Shown: piece by piece, positions 20,601 to 32,785 of the stretch | Layout: the number at the start of each line of letters is the position of its first letter | Position numbering within the stretch: the first letter of the stretch is position 1 | DNA from: Epiperipatus broadwayi | Lineage: Eukaryota; Onychophora; Udeonychophora; Euonychophora; Peripatidae | NCBI GenBank assembly: GCA_028023455.1 | Contig: JAQFVV010006199.1 | Span: forward strand, 5,534,972 to 5,598,971 | Length of the DNA: 64,000 nt | Reading direction: 5' to 3' | The notes under the pieces: generated by a model | The model's database searches: none | Seen by the model: the letters and a program-made list of their open reading frames with translations, nothing else | What the model was told of the DNA's origin: nothing | Made by a program: the position numbers and the translations under genes

Positions 20601-23600
20601 TTGAAAATGGATTGTTTAAAATAAAAACAGATAGCAAGTTCCAGAAGGTATACTATATAAATACCTTTTTTTAAAAACTTAATTGTTTTAAAAAAACATA
20701 TTAGAATGATAATTACATCTGCATTATGCACACACACCCACAAATATTCTTGTTTTAAACAAAATAAGTTTCCTTTGTAATATTGAAAATTTAGATTTTT
20801 ATTGAAATAAGTAAAATAAAATATTTGTAGTAAACAGAGATCATTTTTATATTTAATTTTAAATAATTTACCACATTTCAAAAATATTAAGAAACATTAA
20901 TAAATATTTCAGATTTTATTTTAAATAATTCTATATGTAAATTTTGTCTGTGATCATTTCTTCTTTTCTTCTATATTTTAAATATATATGTGAGCACACA
21001 CTATATTATATACCATGAGATCACTTTCTTCTTAATATATATTAATGACTCTTTGGAAAATAATAGCATAAGACGTTTAGTTCTTTAATTTGAATAGTAT
21101 AAAAAATAACATTAGTATGTATGCATGAAATATTACACATGAAGAACATCAATAGCCAGCAAATAGTGTAGAATTTGAGTATTCTTCCATATAGTATCTA
21201 CTGAATACTCACGCTTTCTCTGAAATAAAATGATAAAATGGTTTATTTCTACTAAGATTTTCAATAATTGTTTAATTCATTTCAACTGTATTAAACATTC
21301 AGTGTCATTTTGTGATAAAAGCAAAAGAAGATACTATAATATGGTGCATTATATTTTAATGGATTTTATAAAGTTGTACTTTTTTCCCCTCATAGATATT
21401 GGAATTGCTTAACAATTAATTGATGTATAAATTAAGTACAGTTAAAAGAATATAACTAAAAAAGAACCGTATAATTATGATTTATACTCTTAAATAATAG
21501 CTTTTTAAAATTTAATAACTAATATATTTTCTGATCACTCAGAATTGCATGTTAAAACAAGAATAACATCTATTTATCTATTTAAATACTATGAATAAAG
21601 ATTGATCATTCTACATATTTAAACTACAATCTATTTAGAATTTTTATTAAGAAAATAAGATATTTTTCTAACTTCATTTTAAAATAAAATGAGAAATCAT
21701 AAAATATGCTAATGATTTAATAAATTTTTTCTGAATGTGTCATAAAAGTCATTTTAAATGATATATATTTATAAAATAAAAAGTTAGCTGCCTTTTCCCT
21801 ACCATTTCTAAATTTTTTATAGGCTGTAAGAAGACATATGTTTGAACCAGATTGATCATAAATAATTCACACGTCATCTATCATGCAAATATTAAAATAT
21901 CCTTAAGGTTAAATGTTTGTTTTACATTTCAAATCTTAAACTTGTCTTCATACATAATTTAGTTTCTACATTACAAAAATATAAACCAACAACTAAGTCG
22001 CTGTAAAACTGAAAAGAATGGAAATGAGAATAAATTTTTAATGAATATTTTCTATTTTTTTTTTCAATTTTAAACTTTAAATTTTTGTAAATAACATTTA
22101 AAAAATATGCATATTTTTTTAAAATTAAATTTTAAGATTAAAATGCATTCTCTTTATCATGATTTATTGCTGCCACCTATAGTCTCACAATATAAGTTTT
22201 CATTACGTAATCATTACAAGGTGGGGGAAAAACTATAATTAATTTTAACTTAATGACGAAATAAATTATAATTAATATGAATATTTAATGATTACTTATA
22301 TATTATTATTTATTTTGTGTAAAAACTCATAATCTGATATCACCTTATTTACTTCGTACAATAAAAAATACAAAATTTCACAGATTTATATTGATACATT
22401 AATGATTAATTCAATATTTATATTGTTTGACATTATTTAAAAATACATAAAAATGAAAAAATACTTCTCTTAAAAAAAAAAGTAAACTTTTCCAACAAAT
22501 TAAAACAAACAATAAATATGGCACATATTTGGATAGAATATTGAAACAAATTTGCTAATGAATGACACACATATAATGTATGACTATATATATAATTTAT
22601 TGAATATAAAAAAAAAGATTTGCTATTAAATGAAAGTAGACACTATGAAGTTTTAAACAAACAAAACAGGACAAATTCTTAACGTCCACTCCCTGTGTTA
22701 TTATCATTGCAATTGTTATTATACCAAGGACTGTATTATTCATTAGCATACAATAACTAGCCACTAAGAGGAGTTTAGTTTACTGACTATTATTTCTGAG
22801 TTTAACATTAATAAAACACTATAGATTTCTTTCTTAGATATGAAAGTTAAACAATTCCTTATCAAAAGTAATTCATGTTGTTTTGAATGATAAGATGTTG
22901 AGTCATTAAAATCTAAATACTATTTTCAGTTTCTTTTATGTTTTTAGCTTATTGCTTTGGTCACATAGGTTAATTAATAGACGACTTGATTATCATGAGA
23001 CTCTTATAAATCAAAATATTGTGATTATTACGTAAAACTTTCAATGATTACTTCCTACAATATTTATTTCTCTGACTTACTTTGTTAATATATTCAACAG
23101 TAGTTTTCCAGAAAGTTCAGAAAATTCATGTATGTAATGATATTGTCTTGCTTCAACAAAAGATTTTTCTTTTTTTTTTTTTAAAAAAAATCTCTTAATA
23201 GAGATATGATAAGTTTTTTTCAAAATTAGAACTTTAACCCTACAAAAATAATACATAAAATGTTCTGTTTAATCTTCAAGGAAATATCTTCTAAACTGCA
23301 TTTAATTTTCTGCAACAATAGACTGCAATATAATTTTTCAGAAACAATTTTCTTGGAAAACTAATTGTCACTACTCAGGTTTGTAATGCAGCTTTTGAGA
23401 ACAAGAATATTTTATTGTTGAATATAGTGTTTCTGTTGAAGAAAAAGTGCTTAAACTAAACTTTCAGTTATAAAATTAGATATTATCATAACAAATATTA
23501 TATATACATATAATGTATTAAATAAATGATATTTGTTTACTAACTCAAAATAAAGCATTACATGTCTCAAACCTAGAGCACCTTTTTTTAGATATTCAAT

Positions 23601-24360
23601 AAAGAAATTCTTCAAGTAACAGAATAATTGTGGAATAAGAAATTTCTTTCTAGTGAAGTAGACCCAATAATAAGACTTATGGAATAACCATAGAATCAGG
23701 TGCAATCTTTGCACTTATCTGCTTCAGAAATGAAATTTGTCACTCTCTGTAAGATGTAAATGTGGCAAAATGCAAAACCATAAAATATACAGTTATATTT
23801 TAAATATTAGTTTATCAATTCAGATATTACATGATTTTGAGATGACATTGTGCTTATTAGCTTTATGCAACATTTATACATAGTAACTTGTACAAATGTG
23901 TTACACAATTTTAAAATGAGTTCAAATATATATCATCAATATGCAAAATATTTGTCCTGTATATTTACATATGTAAGAACAGATAAATGTGATAAGCAAT
24001 TGTTTGAAAAAGTATAAAAATTATTTAGGAGAAAAATCTAAAAAGAAAATGTGTAATGAAGTTGAAATGTCACATGTGCTATATGAATTGCTTGACAAAG
24101 TATATGTTTCTAATGTATCTATGGTCTGAGAGGTGGGTCTGACTTCTGGATTTACAAGCATGATATAACTCATTGGAAGCTTTAGTTACTTCCTGTTCAA
24201 TTATTAATATATTTAAATAACTTATATGATATATAATTTATTATTAAAATTAATCATTGAGATAAGCAAAATTAAATTAGTACTTTAATTTTAAATACAT
24301 AATTGCAAATATCAGAAAGGAATATGTGATTATTTTCTTTATGCTTTTATTATGCCAAGA
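20601..24360. other. 3.7 kb AT-rich region without recognised content
   Basis: No RNA gene, known repeat or protein-like frame was found. Frames at 20579-20881 (minus), 21230-21412 (plus) and 23451-23714 (minus) have chance-like composition. A 13-bp inverted pair GTCTGACTTCTGG / CCAGAAGTCAGAC (about 24137 and 24540) brackets the SINE that follows, but I could not extend it. Confidence 0.5.
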
Positions 24361-24460
24361 TTTTTTTTCATGTGTCAAAGCATCGGCCGGGAAATGAACC
24401 CGCAAACCCGGGACAACTGCTTGTAAGGCAGTTGTGCTGACCATTCGACCACCAACGCTT
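24361..24460 (-). mobile_element. tRNA-derived short SINE, most complete copy
   Basis: The minus strand can be folded as a tRNA: acceptor AGCGTTGG pairs with CCGATGCT, the D-arm region has a TGGTCGAATGGTCA A-box-like motif, the anticodon arm CAACTGC-CTTACAA-GCAGTTG has anticodon TAC, and the T-arm has CGGGTTCATTTCCCG. It is followed by TTGACACATG and an A-run. The tRNA part is nearly full length with only about 10 nt of extra tail before the A-run, so this is an exceptionally short SINE or a tRNA retropseudogene family. The T-loop has ATT where tRNAs have CRA, which argues against a working tRNA. Confidence 0.85.
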
Positions 24461-24721
24461 GACATATATATTTGCAGGTTTTTTGTTCAATTTGTACATC
24501 TTTCACTTTTAATTTAATCTTATTACAATCATCCATCAGCCCAGAAGTCAGACTAATATCTCATACTATATATATGTTTGATATTTAATAAATGTAAAAT
24601 CTATATGGAAGGTTGACAGAAATGGAAACAACTGATCTAATAAAAAGTGATTAATAATCATTTACATATTTATTAAAGAGTGATTATTATAAAATTTTAT
24701 TAAGAATAAAGACAGCACTTT

Positions 24722-24993
24722 TAATATTAATTTATAAGCATTTATTTTATAACGTCTTGCGTACGATTATAATTACGATAGAATGACAGCCTGTTAAGCT
24801 AAATTGCACAGACGCTGTGAGAATGTTGTTAATAAATGAATACCTTCGAACAACCACATGATATAGTATTTATATAAGAGTAAAAGGAATATATCATGTG
24901 GTTGTTCGAAGGTATTCATTTATTAACAATATTCTCACAGCGTCTGCGCAATTTAGCTTAACAGGCTGTCATTCTATCGTAATATTAATTTAT
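24722..24993. mobile_element. Hairpin cassette H3: 94-bp arms, 36-nt tail, 14-bp direct repeat
   Basis: Arms 24772-24865 and 24890-24983 match at 92 of 94 positions with a 24-nt loop. Both differences are transitions that allow G-U pairing in one or other strand's RNA. The direct repeat TAATATTAATTTAT lies at 24722-24735 and 24980-24993. The right copy overlaps the arm end by four bases; the left copy is separated from the left arm by a 36-nt unpaired tail (24736-24771). No reading frame. A transcript would form a very stable dsRNA-like hairpin of over 90 bp. Confidence 0.8.
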
Positions 24994-26150
24994 GTAATGT
25001 AAATATTAAGACCATGCAACATTTTTTGTCTACTTTGGTCATCTATTGTATAAATATTCATATTTTCTAATATTAATTGGTGACTAAATATTTAAAGCAA
25101 ATCAATTCATTAAAATAGATATACTAATTCAATGCATTTCTATGTATTTTCTACATAAAATGCAATATATAACCATATATAAATTAAGTATTGGGCAAAT
25201 AGTCAATATGCTTTCATATTTGCATACCCCAATAAATGCAGTATTTGTTCAGTTACTATATCATAAAGCAGAACTCTGTTATAGTAATATTATACATTTA
25301 TATAATTTTTTTTTTATAAACTATAAAACAGTTAACTATAATTTCAAAATTTTAATGAATGCATAGAACTTACTGACATATTTTTAAAAATCATTCTTCA
25401 ACTGTAAAAAATCCTGTAGCAAATAATTTATCATTGGTTAATGTTAAGCAAAATTGCAATAGAACATTGGAGAGGACTTTCAGACATAACGTTATCTAAA
25501 CTCATAGTGTTTCAAGCCATAGTATCTCTGTGAGGACTTGTTTACATCAGATTTATTCTGGTTCAAATTCAGCTTGTCTCAGTTATTAGTTATATGAAGT
25601 TATATATATATATATTTATTTATGCCAAATTTTTGAAATAGGTTCTATATAAATAATATCATAATTATTAATTTTACTAACCATGTTTTGGCTTTAGTTC
25701 TTACTTTAAAAAGAAAAAAAAAGAAAATATATTACCTATTTTGGGAACTTCTCCTAATTTGAGATGATCAAATAAGGGTTCAAGTTTACCAATATCTATC
25801 AGTTTTATTAAATTTGCCACAAAATAACATAGTGAAAATCCTTCAGAACAATCTGGTTCTGTAAATTTTAGGCTTACATATCTGATATAAAATGATTACC
25901 TATCTTGTTAGTTGTGATAAAGATCTAGCCTGTAATGTTTTGTTTCTTCAGAGTCATCCTCTAACTTTTTATTCTGGTATCATTCAAGAGATTTTTATGA
26001 CTTTGCCAATAATTTTAGGATTTTTGAGAGGTGCATATGGATTACAAAAAAATATTTTTGATTTTGTTTCAACCTGGAATGAATTTTTTTTATAAACCTA
26101 AACTGAAAGATTATTTGACAGCTGTTATTATGAGTTTGTTCCATTTATCA
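24994..26150. other. AT-rich spacer
   Basis: No recognised element. Plus-strand frames at 25142-25366 and 25892-26095 show no motif or family resemblance. A TA microsatellite of about 9 units lies near 25598-25615. Confidence 0.45.
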
Positions 26151-26159
26151 TAGCAATTA

Positions 26160-26935
26160 ATATTGAACCATTAAAAAATTACATGACCATCATTTTTTTA
26201 TCCTTGTTTAAGCTATTAAAATGGTAGCAACATTTTCCATATAGTAGTGCCACTCAGTGTAAGCTGCAATAATAAAATCTCTATTTAGTACCTACTCATT
26301 CAATATCATTGAATTAGTTTTTAGCATGTGACATTCATCAGTGAGATGCTTTGGATATGACAACGGTGCACAAATCTTCAAATTTAATTCCTCCCCCACC
26401 TATCTTTTATCTTTTTAGTTAAGTATAAAAAGCAATAATCCCAAAATGAAAACACAATAATAGTTTCAATTCAAGCTAATTTGCTTGTATAGTCATATAG
26501 TTCTAAACCCAATTCAATATGGTTTTTTAATAATGATAATCACTAACAACCTTGGATATGCTTGGTATTAAACCATTAAACACCACATGACTATCAATCA
26601 CTTCTTATGCTTGCACAAGCTATTAAAATATTAGCAGGTTTCTCTATACAATAGTACTATCTCATGCAAGATATACTAAATCAATAGATGCCAGAAGCTA
26701 GTTTCTGGAAAGATGCATTAAATACAAAAATTTAGATGCATAGTTGTCAGATCTAAGGCTCCACATTCTGACCAGGATAAGCTAAAAACTAGTCTAAGGA
26801 TATTGAATGAGTAGACACTAGATAGAGATTTAAAATCCACAAACCTTCTAATATTTATTGATTACTATAGCTTGCTTTGGATAAGACTACTATATAAAAT
26901 GAGGTTTTCTCCTATAGCAATTACAATTAGCTTTA
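26160..26935 (+). repeat. Fold-back family B, dimeric copy
   Basis: Two heads, 'aaccattaaa.aa.acatgac.atcatt', start near 26167 and 26573 (about 406 bp apart). The spacer is the same as in the 6.6-7.3 kb member ('gcttgtatagtcatatag.tctaaa.cc'). Each monomer keeps 'tagtagtgccactcag' or a decayed form and a core region with 'catcagtgag' or its complement. The second monomer also has an inverted right arm ('actagatagagatt' ... 'ttgattactatagcttgct'). Strongly diverged from the 35.3 kb copy. Confidence 0.65.
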
Positions 26936-28379
26936 AGATATTCATTTATAATGTTCATTTAGTTTTTTTTTTAAAAAATTCTATCGCAGGATTAAATGGC
27001 TTTCACTTATGAGAATTTAATTTTAAGAGCAATGAGATTTGGCTTATGTTATCTGTGAAAAAAAAAGGAGAAAACAGTCAAAAAATGAGCAATAGTGTAT
27101 CTATTGTATTTTTGTTAAAATAAGTCATAAATCAGGGATTATATTTGTATCTCATTTGCTTAAATAAAATATTCTGCCCTGTTTGGAAGTATAAAATACA
27201 AATAAGTAGTTTCAACCATGATTATTTATTTTTCCCTCAAAGGCACCCCCCCTCCCAATAATATGAGAATTTTATATTTTTTATAAATAATTAAATAATC
27301 AAGAACAGAGGCAGATTTTAAAAAAATGATAGGTTCAATTTGTGAATCATGAGATATGTAAATGAAACCTAGTGTTGTAATCAAAGCTGAGCACTTTTTT
27401 CTAGATCAAAAGCCCATAACTAATTCAGTTAATCATCAAATATTGATAGGTAAATGAATATCTGGATAAAGAGTAAACAAAGATCAAAAAATGTACAAAT
27501 CCTTATCAGCCAGAAATTGACAAATTCAATAATAATGCTTTGTCTTTATTCTTCCTCTATGACAACTAAGAGAAAAGTTTTTGCCATGAAGCTAGCTATT
27601 CTATGACTTTTATTTTATATAATCTTTATGTAACAATAATTCTAATAATGTAAAAATGACTATTCAAATAGATGATCTTTATCATTTGAATTACATAATT
27701 GTATGAAAGGAGTATATACTATTGAAAATTATATACTACTAGAAAAAATTATTTCTCAAAAAACCATTTTTTAAATAAAAAACAAAGTAATCACAGCCAC
27801 ATATGTTCTAAAAATATCTCAAAAAATTAAATATAAGTATGCTATCATGTCACTTTTGTTATTGTGAAGCAAATTATTTTTCCTTTTATATTGTACTATA
27901 AATTAAAATATTGAATTAATGGGGAATAGGAAAGATCACTATAATAAATGAGTTATATTTTAAAAATTGTAATCCTAGAATTCTGGGAGCCTACATTTTG
28001 TTTTTAAAGAAGGAATTCATCAACACATTTAACAGCAGATATTTTCTTAATATGTCTGACTTCATCAATAAATAAAAAATGCCTTTGTGTCTTCTTGTCT
28101 CCTTTATATCATATCTGACCCAGACAAATCTGATATTTTCTGACCACTTTGTAGACTAGCATATAAAATGATATATTGTCAAGTTTTAGAAAAATATTCA
28201 ATTTCAAGGAATCATTATTTTTTTATCTACTGTAAAGAGAATGCTTCTCAGATTCATAGCTTCTTTTTTCCACATTACTCTAGCAAACTTTCCTATCTTA
28301 TTCATCAATATCACATAAGACTGTTTTCTAAATCTTTTAAAATTATTTGGGATCTAGTATAAGATTTAAACTGTCATCT
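26936..28379. other. AT-rich spacer
   Basis: No gene or known repeat recognised. A C-rich patch lies at 27244-27257 and a short frame at 28168-28362 has no motif. Confidence 0.45.
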
Positions 28380-30080
28380 AATGCCTTCTCTTCAAACAAT
28401 ATGCACAGTGACAATAATACCTGTTAATCATGTCAAACAAGTATTTCAATTTTGATTCCTTCTTGCAAATGACCATATAATTATTTCCATACTTTTCTAT
28501 ATGATTTAAAGTCTGTGTAGCTCTTCTGTTAAATATCTAGGTCTTAGATTCATAAACAAACAATAGTAAAACACTTAAGCAAAAGTCCTTTAAATATTCT
28601 TTCATTCAAAAAGCAATTCTATGATTAATTTCCACCCATATTAGAAAATTGTCAAAAGTATTTACAATTGTTAACTTCTTGTAATTCATTACAATCAATC
28701 TTCATATATTTTTTTTTGAAAAAGCATTAAACATTACTTTAGACTTATTATAATCTATTTTTAATGTTATTTACCCCCCCCCCCCTTTAATTTGATATCT
28801 TTTTTAACATCTGAAGCTATATAATTGTTTGCAAAAAAAAGTAACTACATTATTCTTGTTTACTTTATTCCCACTCTGCAAAATATTTTCTATAAAACTG
28901 CTGTAAAAGTTTGGAAAAATGGAATTAAATAGTTGAACTCTCTTTGCAATGGTAATCATTTTAATGAAACCATGCTGTTTCATTTTGATAAGTATTCTTT
29001 AGAAATGGTCAATATCCTAGGCCTATGTTTTGAAATTCCAAAGCTTTAATTTCAGCAAATATACTTAAGAATCAAATGCCATTTTACAAAATAGCAAGTC
29101 ATGCTCAAAGATTTTTTTCTGTAACTCATTTTAATACTTAAAAGTGATGTTCTATGATAGAACCATTTTGAAATTAAACTTTTTTTGATATTTGAACATA
29201 AAGTTCTTTGTATATAAGTCATAACAATCTTTGTAAAAATTTTAAATGCAAGTGATAGATTTGCAATTTCTAATATCTTCATTTTTTATTTTCTAAAATG
29301 TTGTTTAATCTTCTAATATATTTTTATCATTTAGACATTCAGCATATAGGTTTTCTAACAATTTCTCTATTTTTTTCACTTGTTTTTTTTTCTGGAGCTT
29401 TCCTTTCTTCACAGACATAAATGTTTGTCTCATCTTTTCACTTAAAATACTCAACAATTCAGATGTTATATTTCCAGGAATTACTATATAATTTTTTTGC
29501 AGAAATTTTCCACACATTTCATGATGCTATTCCTTCTTTTTAGTAATGTTTTTATTAATAAAACCTTTCCTTTTAATATCAAGAAAATGTGTTCTATATT
29601 TGAAGACTTTTGTTTGTTTCTATGACTCTATTTACGAATTCATGGTTATATTCTCTTATGTTATTTTATTTTTTGCACTATTTGATACAATCCCAAGTAT
29701 TCAGTTCTTCTAAATGCACCATAGTAAGACATCTATGTTTTCCTTCTTTTCTTCTTCAATTTTCTTAACCCAGTTAAAAAATCACCAATGAATTACTATT
29801 TTTTGGTACTATCTATCTGTATAATAGTTCTTATTGAAGTCATTTTAAAACAATTTCAAAATTTCAGATTAAGTTTATTGAAGTATTTATAAAGATTAGA
29901 AATTTCATCTGCAAATACTAATTTGCTTAATATATTTTACCTTTTCAGCTTTGCATGAATATATATCATAATCTCACTAATCATAAACATTTTCTGTTTT
30001 AATTTATCAACTACTATACAGTCTTGATATATATATTCTATTAGTCAAAATATATCCCAACTTTGGTGTATCTTCATTTG
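28380..30080 (-). pseudogene. RTE-like LINE relic (endonuclease to reverse transcriptase)
   Basis: Read on the minus strand from about 30080 down, weak but ordered similarity to RTE-type LINE proteins appears. First comes an endonuclease-like part (a VVDKLKQKM segment, IYIHAK, and IGDFLTG in place of the usual GDFNA). Next is a charged linker (29517-29305). Then a reverse transcriptase start (IFTKIVMTYIQRTL, and RTSLLSI where HRTSTIDHI is usual, 29282-29052). Last are C-terminal parts clearly alignable with the 38.7-39.7 kb copy (for example the 'tcttagattcataaacaa' region at about 28547). Many stops and shifts; a C12 run sits inside at 28774-28785. This is the longest, oldest RTE copy in the window, and its 3' end is missing. 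Confidence 0.6.
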
Positions 30081-31368
30081 GCGGCCTCAACATTCATTTC
30101 CATTTGGGATTTTTTCCAAAATGATCTCTTAGTTATATATGTTTTCGTTTGTTCATTGGACCAAAAGTTATCAATGAATTATGCAGAACTTTCTGTCAAA
30201 TTAATTATTTTTATTTACAATAAGTTTATAGTTTCACATATATAAAACAACGAATGTGTGCATAAAAAAATTTTAATTTGAAAAATCATAATTATGTATG
30301 TACTTGTATATACGAAACATCATATATATGTAATGTAAATATACGTATGTGTATTAAAAAAACTATGTGTTAAAAAAAATGTCAATAAATGGAAATTAAA
30401 GATTTAATCTGAATGTTAAGATTTAGAAATAATGAGGCAGAGAGATAAGAAAATTTATGAAGCGTTATGAAGAAAAGAAGCTAGGGATATCGTTTGATAA
30501 TCGATGATGTAATGATTTTTATAATACATACGATCGTTATATAAATATGTATTCCATTATTTAATATGAATAACCTTATTGTTATTACTACCATTAAATA
30601 ATTAATTAAATATAGATGACATAGAATAATTCATTTTGATAAATATATATACGAATGGATAACACTAACATTATATTATGATTTTTAAATTTATATGAGA
30701 GAATGTTGAAAAAGTTTGTTATTTTTATTAAAAGAGGGAGTTGCAGGTGCAATAATGTTTGAAATGCAATATAATCAATACTGTCATTATCTCATACACG
30801 CTCCACTTGCTTAAATCTTTGCTATCTTTTATTAGATATCTTATGAGCTTATGCTGATGTTTAAATTATTTTCACACTGAAAATAAATTCTAGCTAATAT
30901 TTTTGTTTAATTTCCAAGAATTTTTGAAATGGCTCAATGCTTATAAAATATATTGACAACTATTTATTTAATGAAAAAAGTTTCGTGATAAAAGTAAATT
31001 TTATTGGCATTAAAATATTAATCATTTTAATATGTAAAAGCATTATATATAAACACACTTTTCATTATTTATGTGTGTGTCAAAAAATGTATAGTTTAAT
31101 GCAATAATTAAGTATCGGATTCTGGAGCTTACAAGCTCTATAGATCGCAGCACAGTTCTATTATTTCTAGAGTTCGAACTTTTTATGAAAAACTGAATGT
31201 TTATAATCTCTTACGTTTTATATTTAGAAAGATTATTATAAGAGACAGTTAAATTAATTGTCATTAATGTGACGCAATTAATAAAACTTAATATAATAAT
31301 TATTATTTATGTAATATATATATATGATTTTACATTTTTGATTATATTTTGTAAATTTTTAATTTTAT
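30081..31368. other. AT-rich spacer
   Basis: No recognised gene or repeat. The frame at 30063-30245 partly overlaps the relic before it and has no motif. Confidence 0.45.
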
Positions 31369-31370
31369 GC

Positions 31371-31717
31371 AATTATTATTTCTAGCATACAGGTAAGAGA
31401 ACAAACAGATGTTACTGACCTCATTGAAAAAATTAAAAGACTGAAGTGGAGTTGGGCTGGGCATATTGCTGGAAGAGATGATAATAGATGGACAATTGAA
31501 ATCTTAAACTGGATTCCAAGAGATTGTAAAAGACCCAGAAAGAGACCACATATGAGATGGATGGATGAAATAAGAAAGTGTGGATGGGTGATGTGGAGAA
31601 AAGAAGCTAAAGATTGGAGAAGATGGATTGAACTTGGTGAGATCATCCTGCAGTGGATTGATACTGGTTGATGATGATTATGATTATATTAACATACTAT
31701 ATTTTATAATTATTATT
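31371..31717 (+). mobile_element. RTE-like LINE, 5'-truncated C-terminal fragment with open frame
   Basis: 31385-31671 encodes about 95 uninterrupted residues matching the extreme C-terminus of RTE-type LINE polyproteins: IEKIKRLKWSWAGHI, a WIPRDCKRPRKRPHMRW block and a final LQWIDTG. It ends at TGA followed by a TGATGATGAT-type tail, as is common at RTE 3' ends. A 10-bp direct repeat AATTATTATT (31371-31380 and 31708-31717) is a plausible target duplication, though AT-rich. It lacks both enzymatic domains and is dead on arrival. An opposite-strand frame at 31365-31646 is its shadow. Confidence 0.85.
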
Positions 31718-32785
31718 CAACGCCCTAAGAATTTGCTTTACATTGAATCTTTTTCAGTACAGTAATAAAAAGCAGTGAAATAATTTTGTGTAGAATTAGT
31801 TGATAAGCAATAATAACTTATCATAATGTCTATCCCCCCCCCCCCCCACAAAAAATATTCAGAGTTTAATTCTAAAAAATGTGAGTTTTAAGTAAAATAT
31901 TTTCTAGGACCAAACATAAATAAAATAATTTGTTAAAAAATAAATACATACAATATGTATACTAAAAAAAGCTTGTTTAATATTTAAACATTATACTATG
32001 CTGAGCATGCTTTCGATTAACTGTAAGTCATATTCATAATTATAGTTATCCAACAAAATTGTGAGATTTATAGAAGTATCACAAAAGTGATGATTTACAT
32101 AAAATTTGATTATAATATGTAAATGAACTTATTTAAATGAGCCACTTTTTTGATAGGTGGATGCAGGATTCTTTCTTGTTCATTGTGTGTATGTTGTTGA
32201 CCATGTGCCAGGTCTCTTTAACTTTGCATTTTTAATTGTTTCTTGCATTGAATAACTTTGAATAACTTGCCCTAGCTAAATGCTTTGTTTGTCTATGCAT
32301 AATGTAAGCAATATAAAATATATTGTATAAATATTTAAATAAATGAATTATTACTATTTAAGATTCTGAGAGGTCATCTTTATTTGTCATTCTCTGATAC
32401 AGATAACAGGGTAGGGTGTGTTTTAATTGGAATAAATACAAATATATCAACAGCATTATATACATTTCTCATTAAGTTTACTCATATATTTCTAAAATAG
32501 CTCTAGAATAAAGTAGCATAATTCTTCTTGCAAAAATAAATAAGGAATATTATTTATTAAAAACAATTTAGAGTCCAAAAGCAGATTAACAAATTATTAC
32601 AGTATTATTGTTAATTAATTTTAAGATTATATAGAGTCAGAGAATGTGAGGATTAGCAACAACTCTATTAGGTTCAAACAATTTATTCAAATTTTAAGGT
32701 TTCACAGGCAAATAATATTGTAAGAAAAGTACTCTATAGAGATAACCCAAGTACAAGTATATTATATATACTTTTAATCTACATA
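31718..32785. other. AT-rich spacer with C14 run
   Basis: Contains a run of 14 C at 31834-31847 and a slightly GC-richer piece at 32140-32290 ('gtatgttgttgaccatgtgccaggtctc') that ends in AT-rich DNA. The latter may be the end of an unrecognised repeat. No gene. Confidence 0.45.

Noticed and set aside
24361-24460. Functional tRNA-Val (TAC) gene
   Set aside because: The T-loop lacks the CRA consensus, no pol III T-run terminator sits directly after the acceptor, and a SINE-like tail plus A-run follows; two similar decayed copies exist in the window.
24137-24552. 13-bp inverted pair GTCTGACTTCTGG as transposon ends around the SINE
   Set aside because: Similarity does not extend beyond 13 bp, there is no target duplication, and the interior contains an unrelated SINE.
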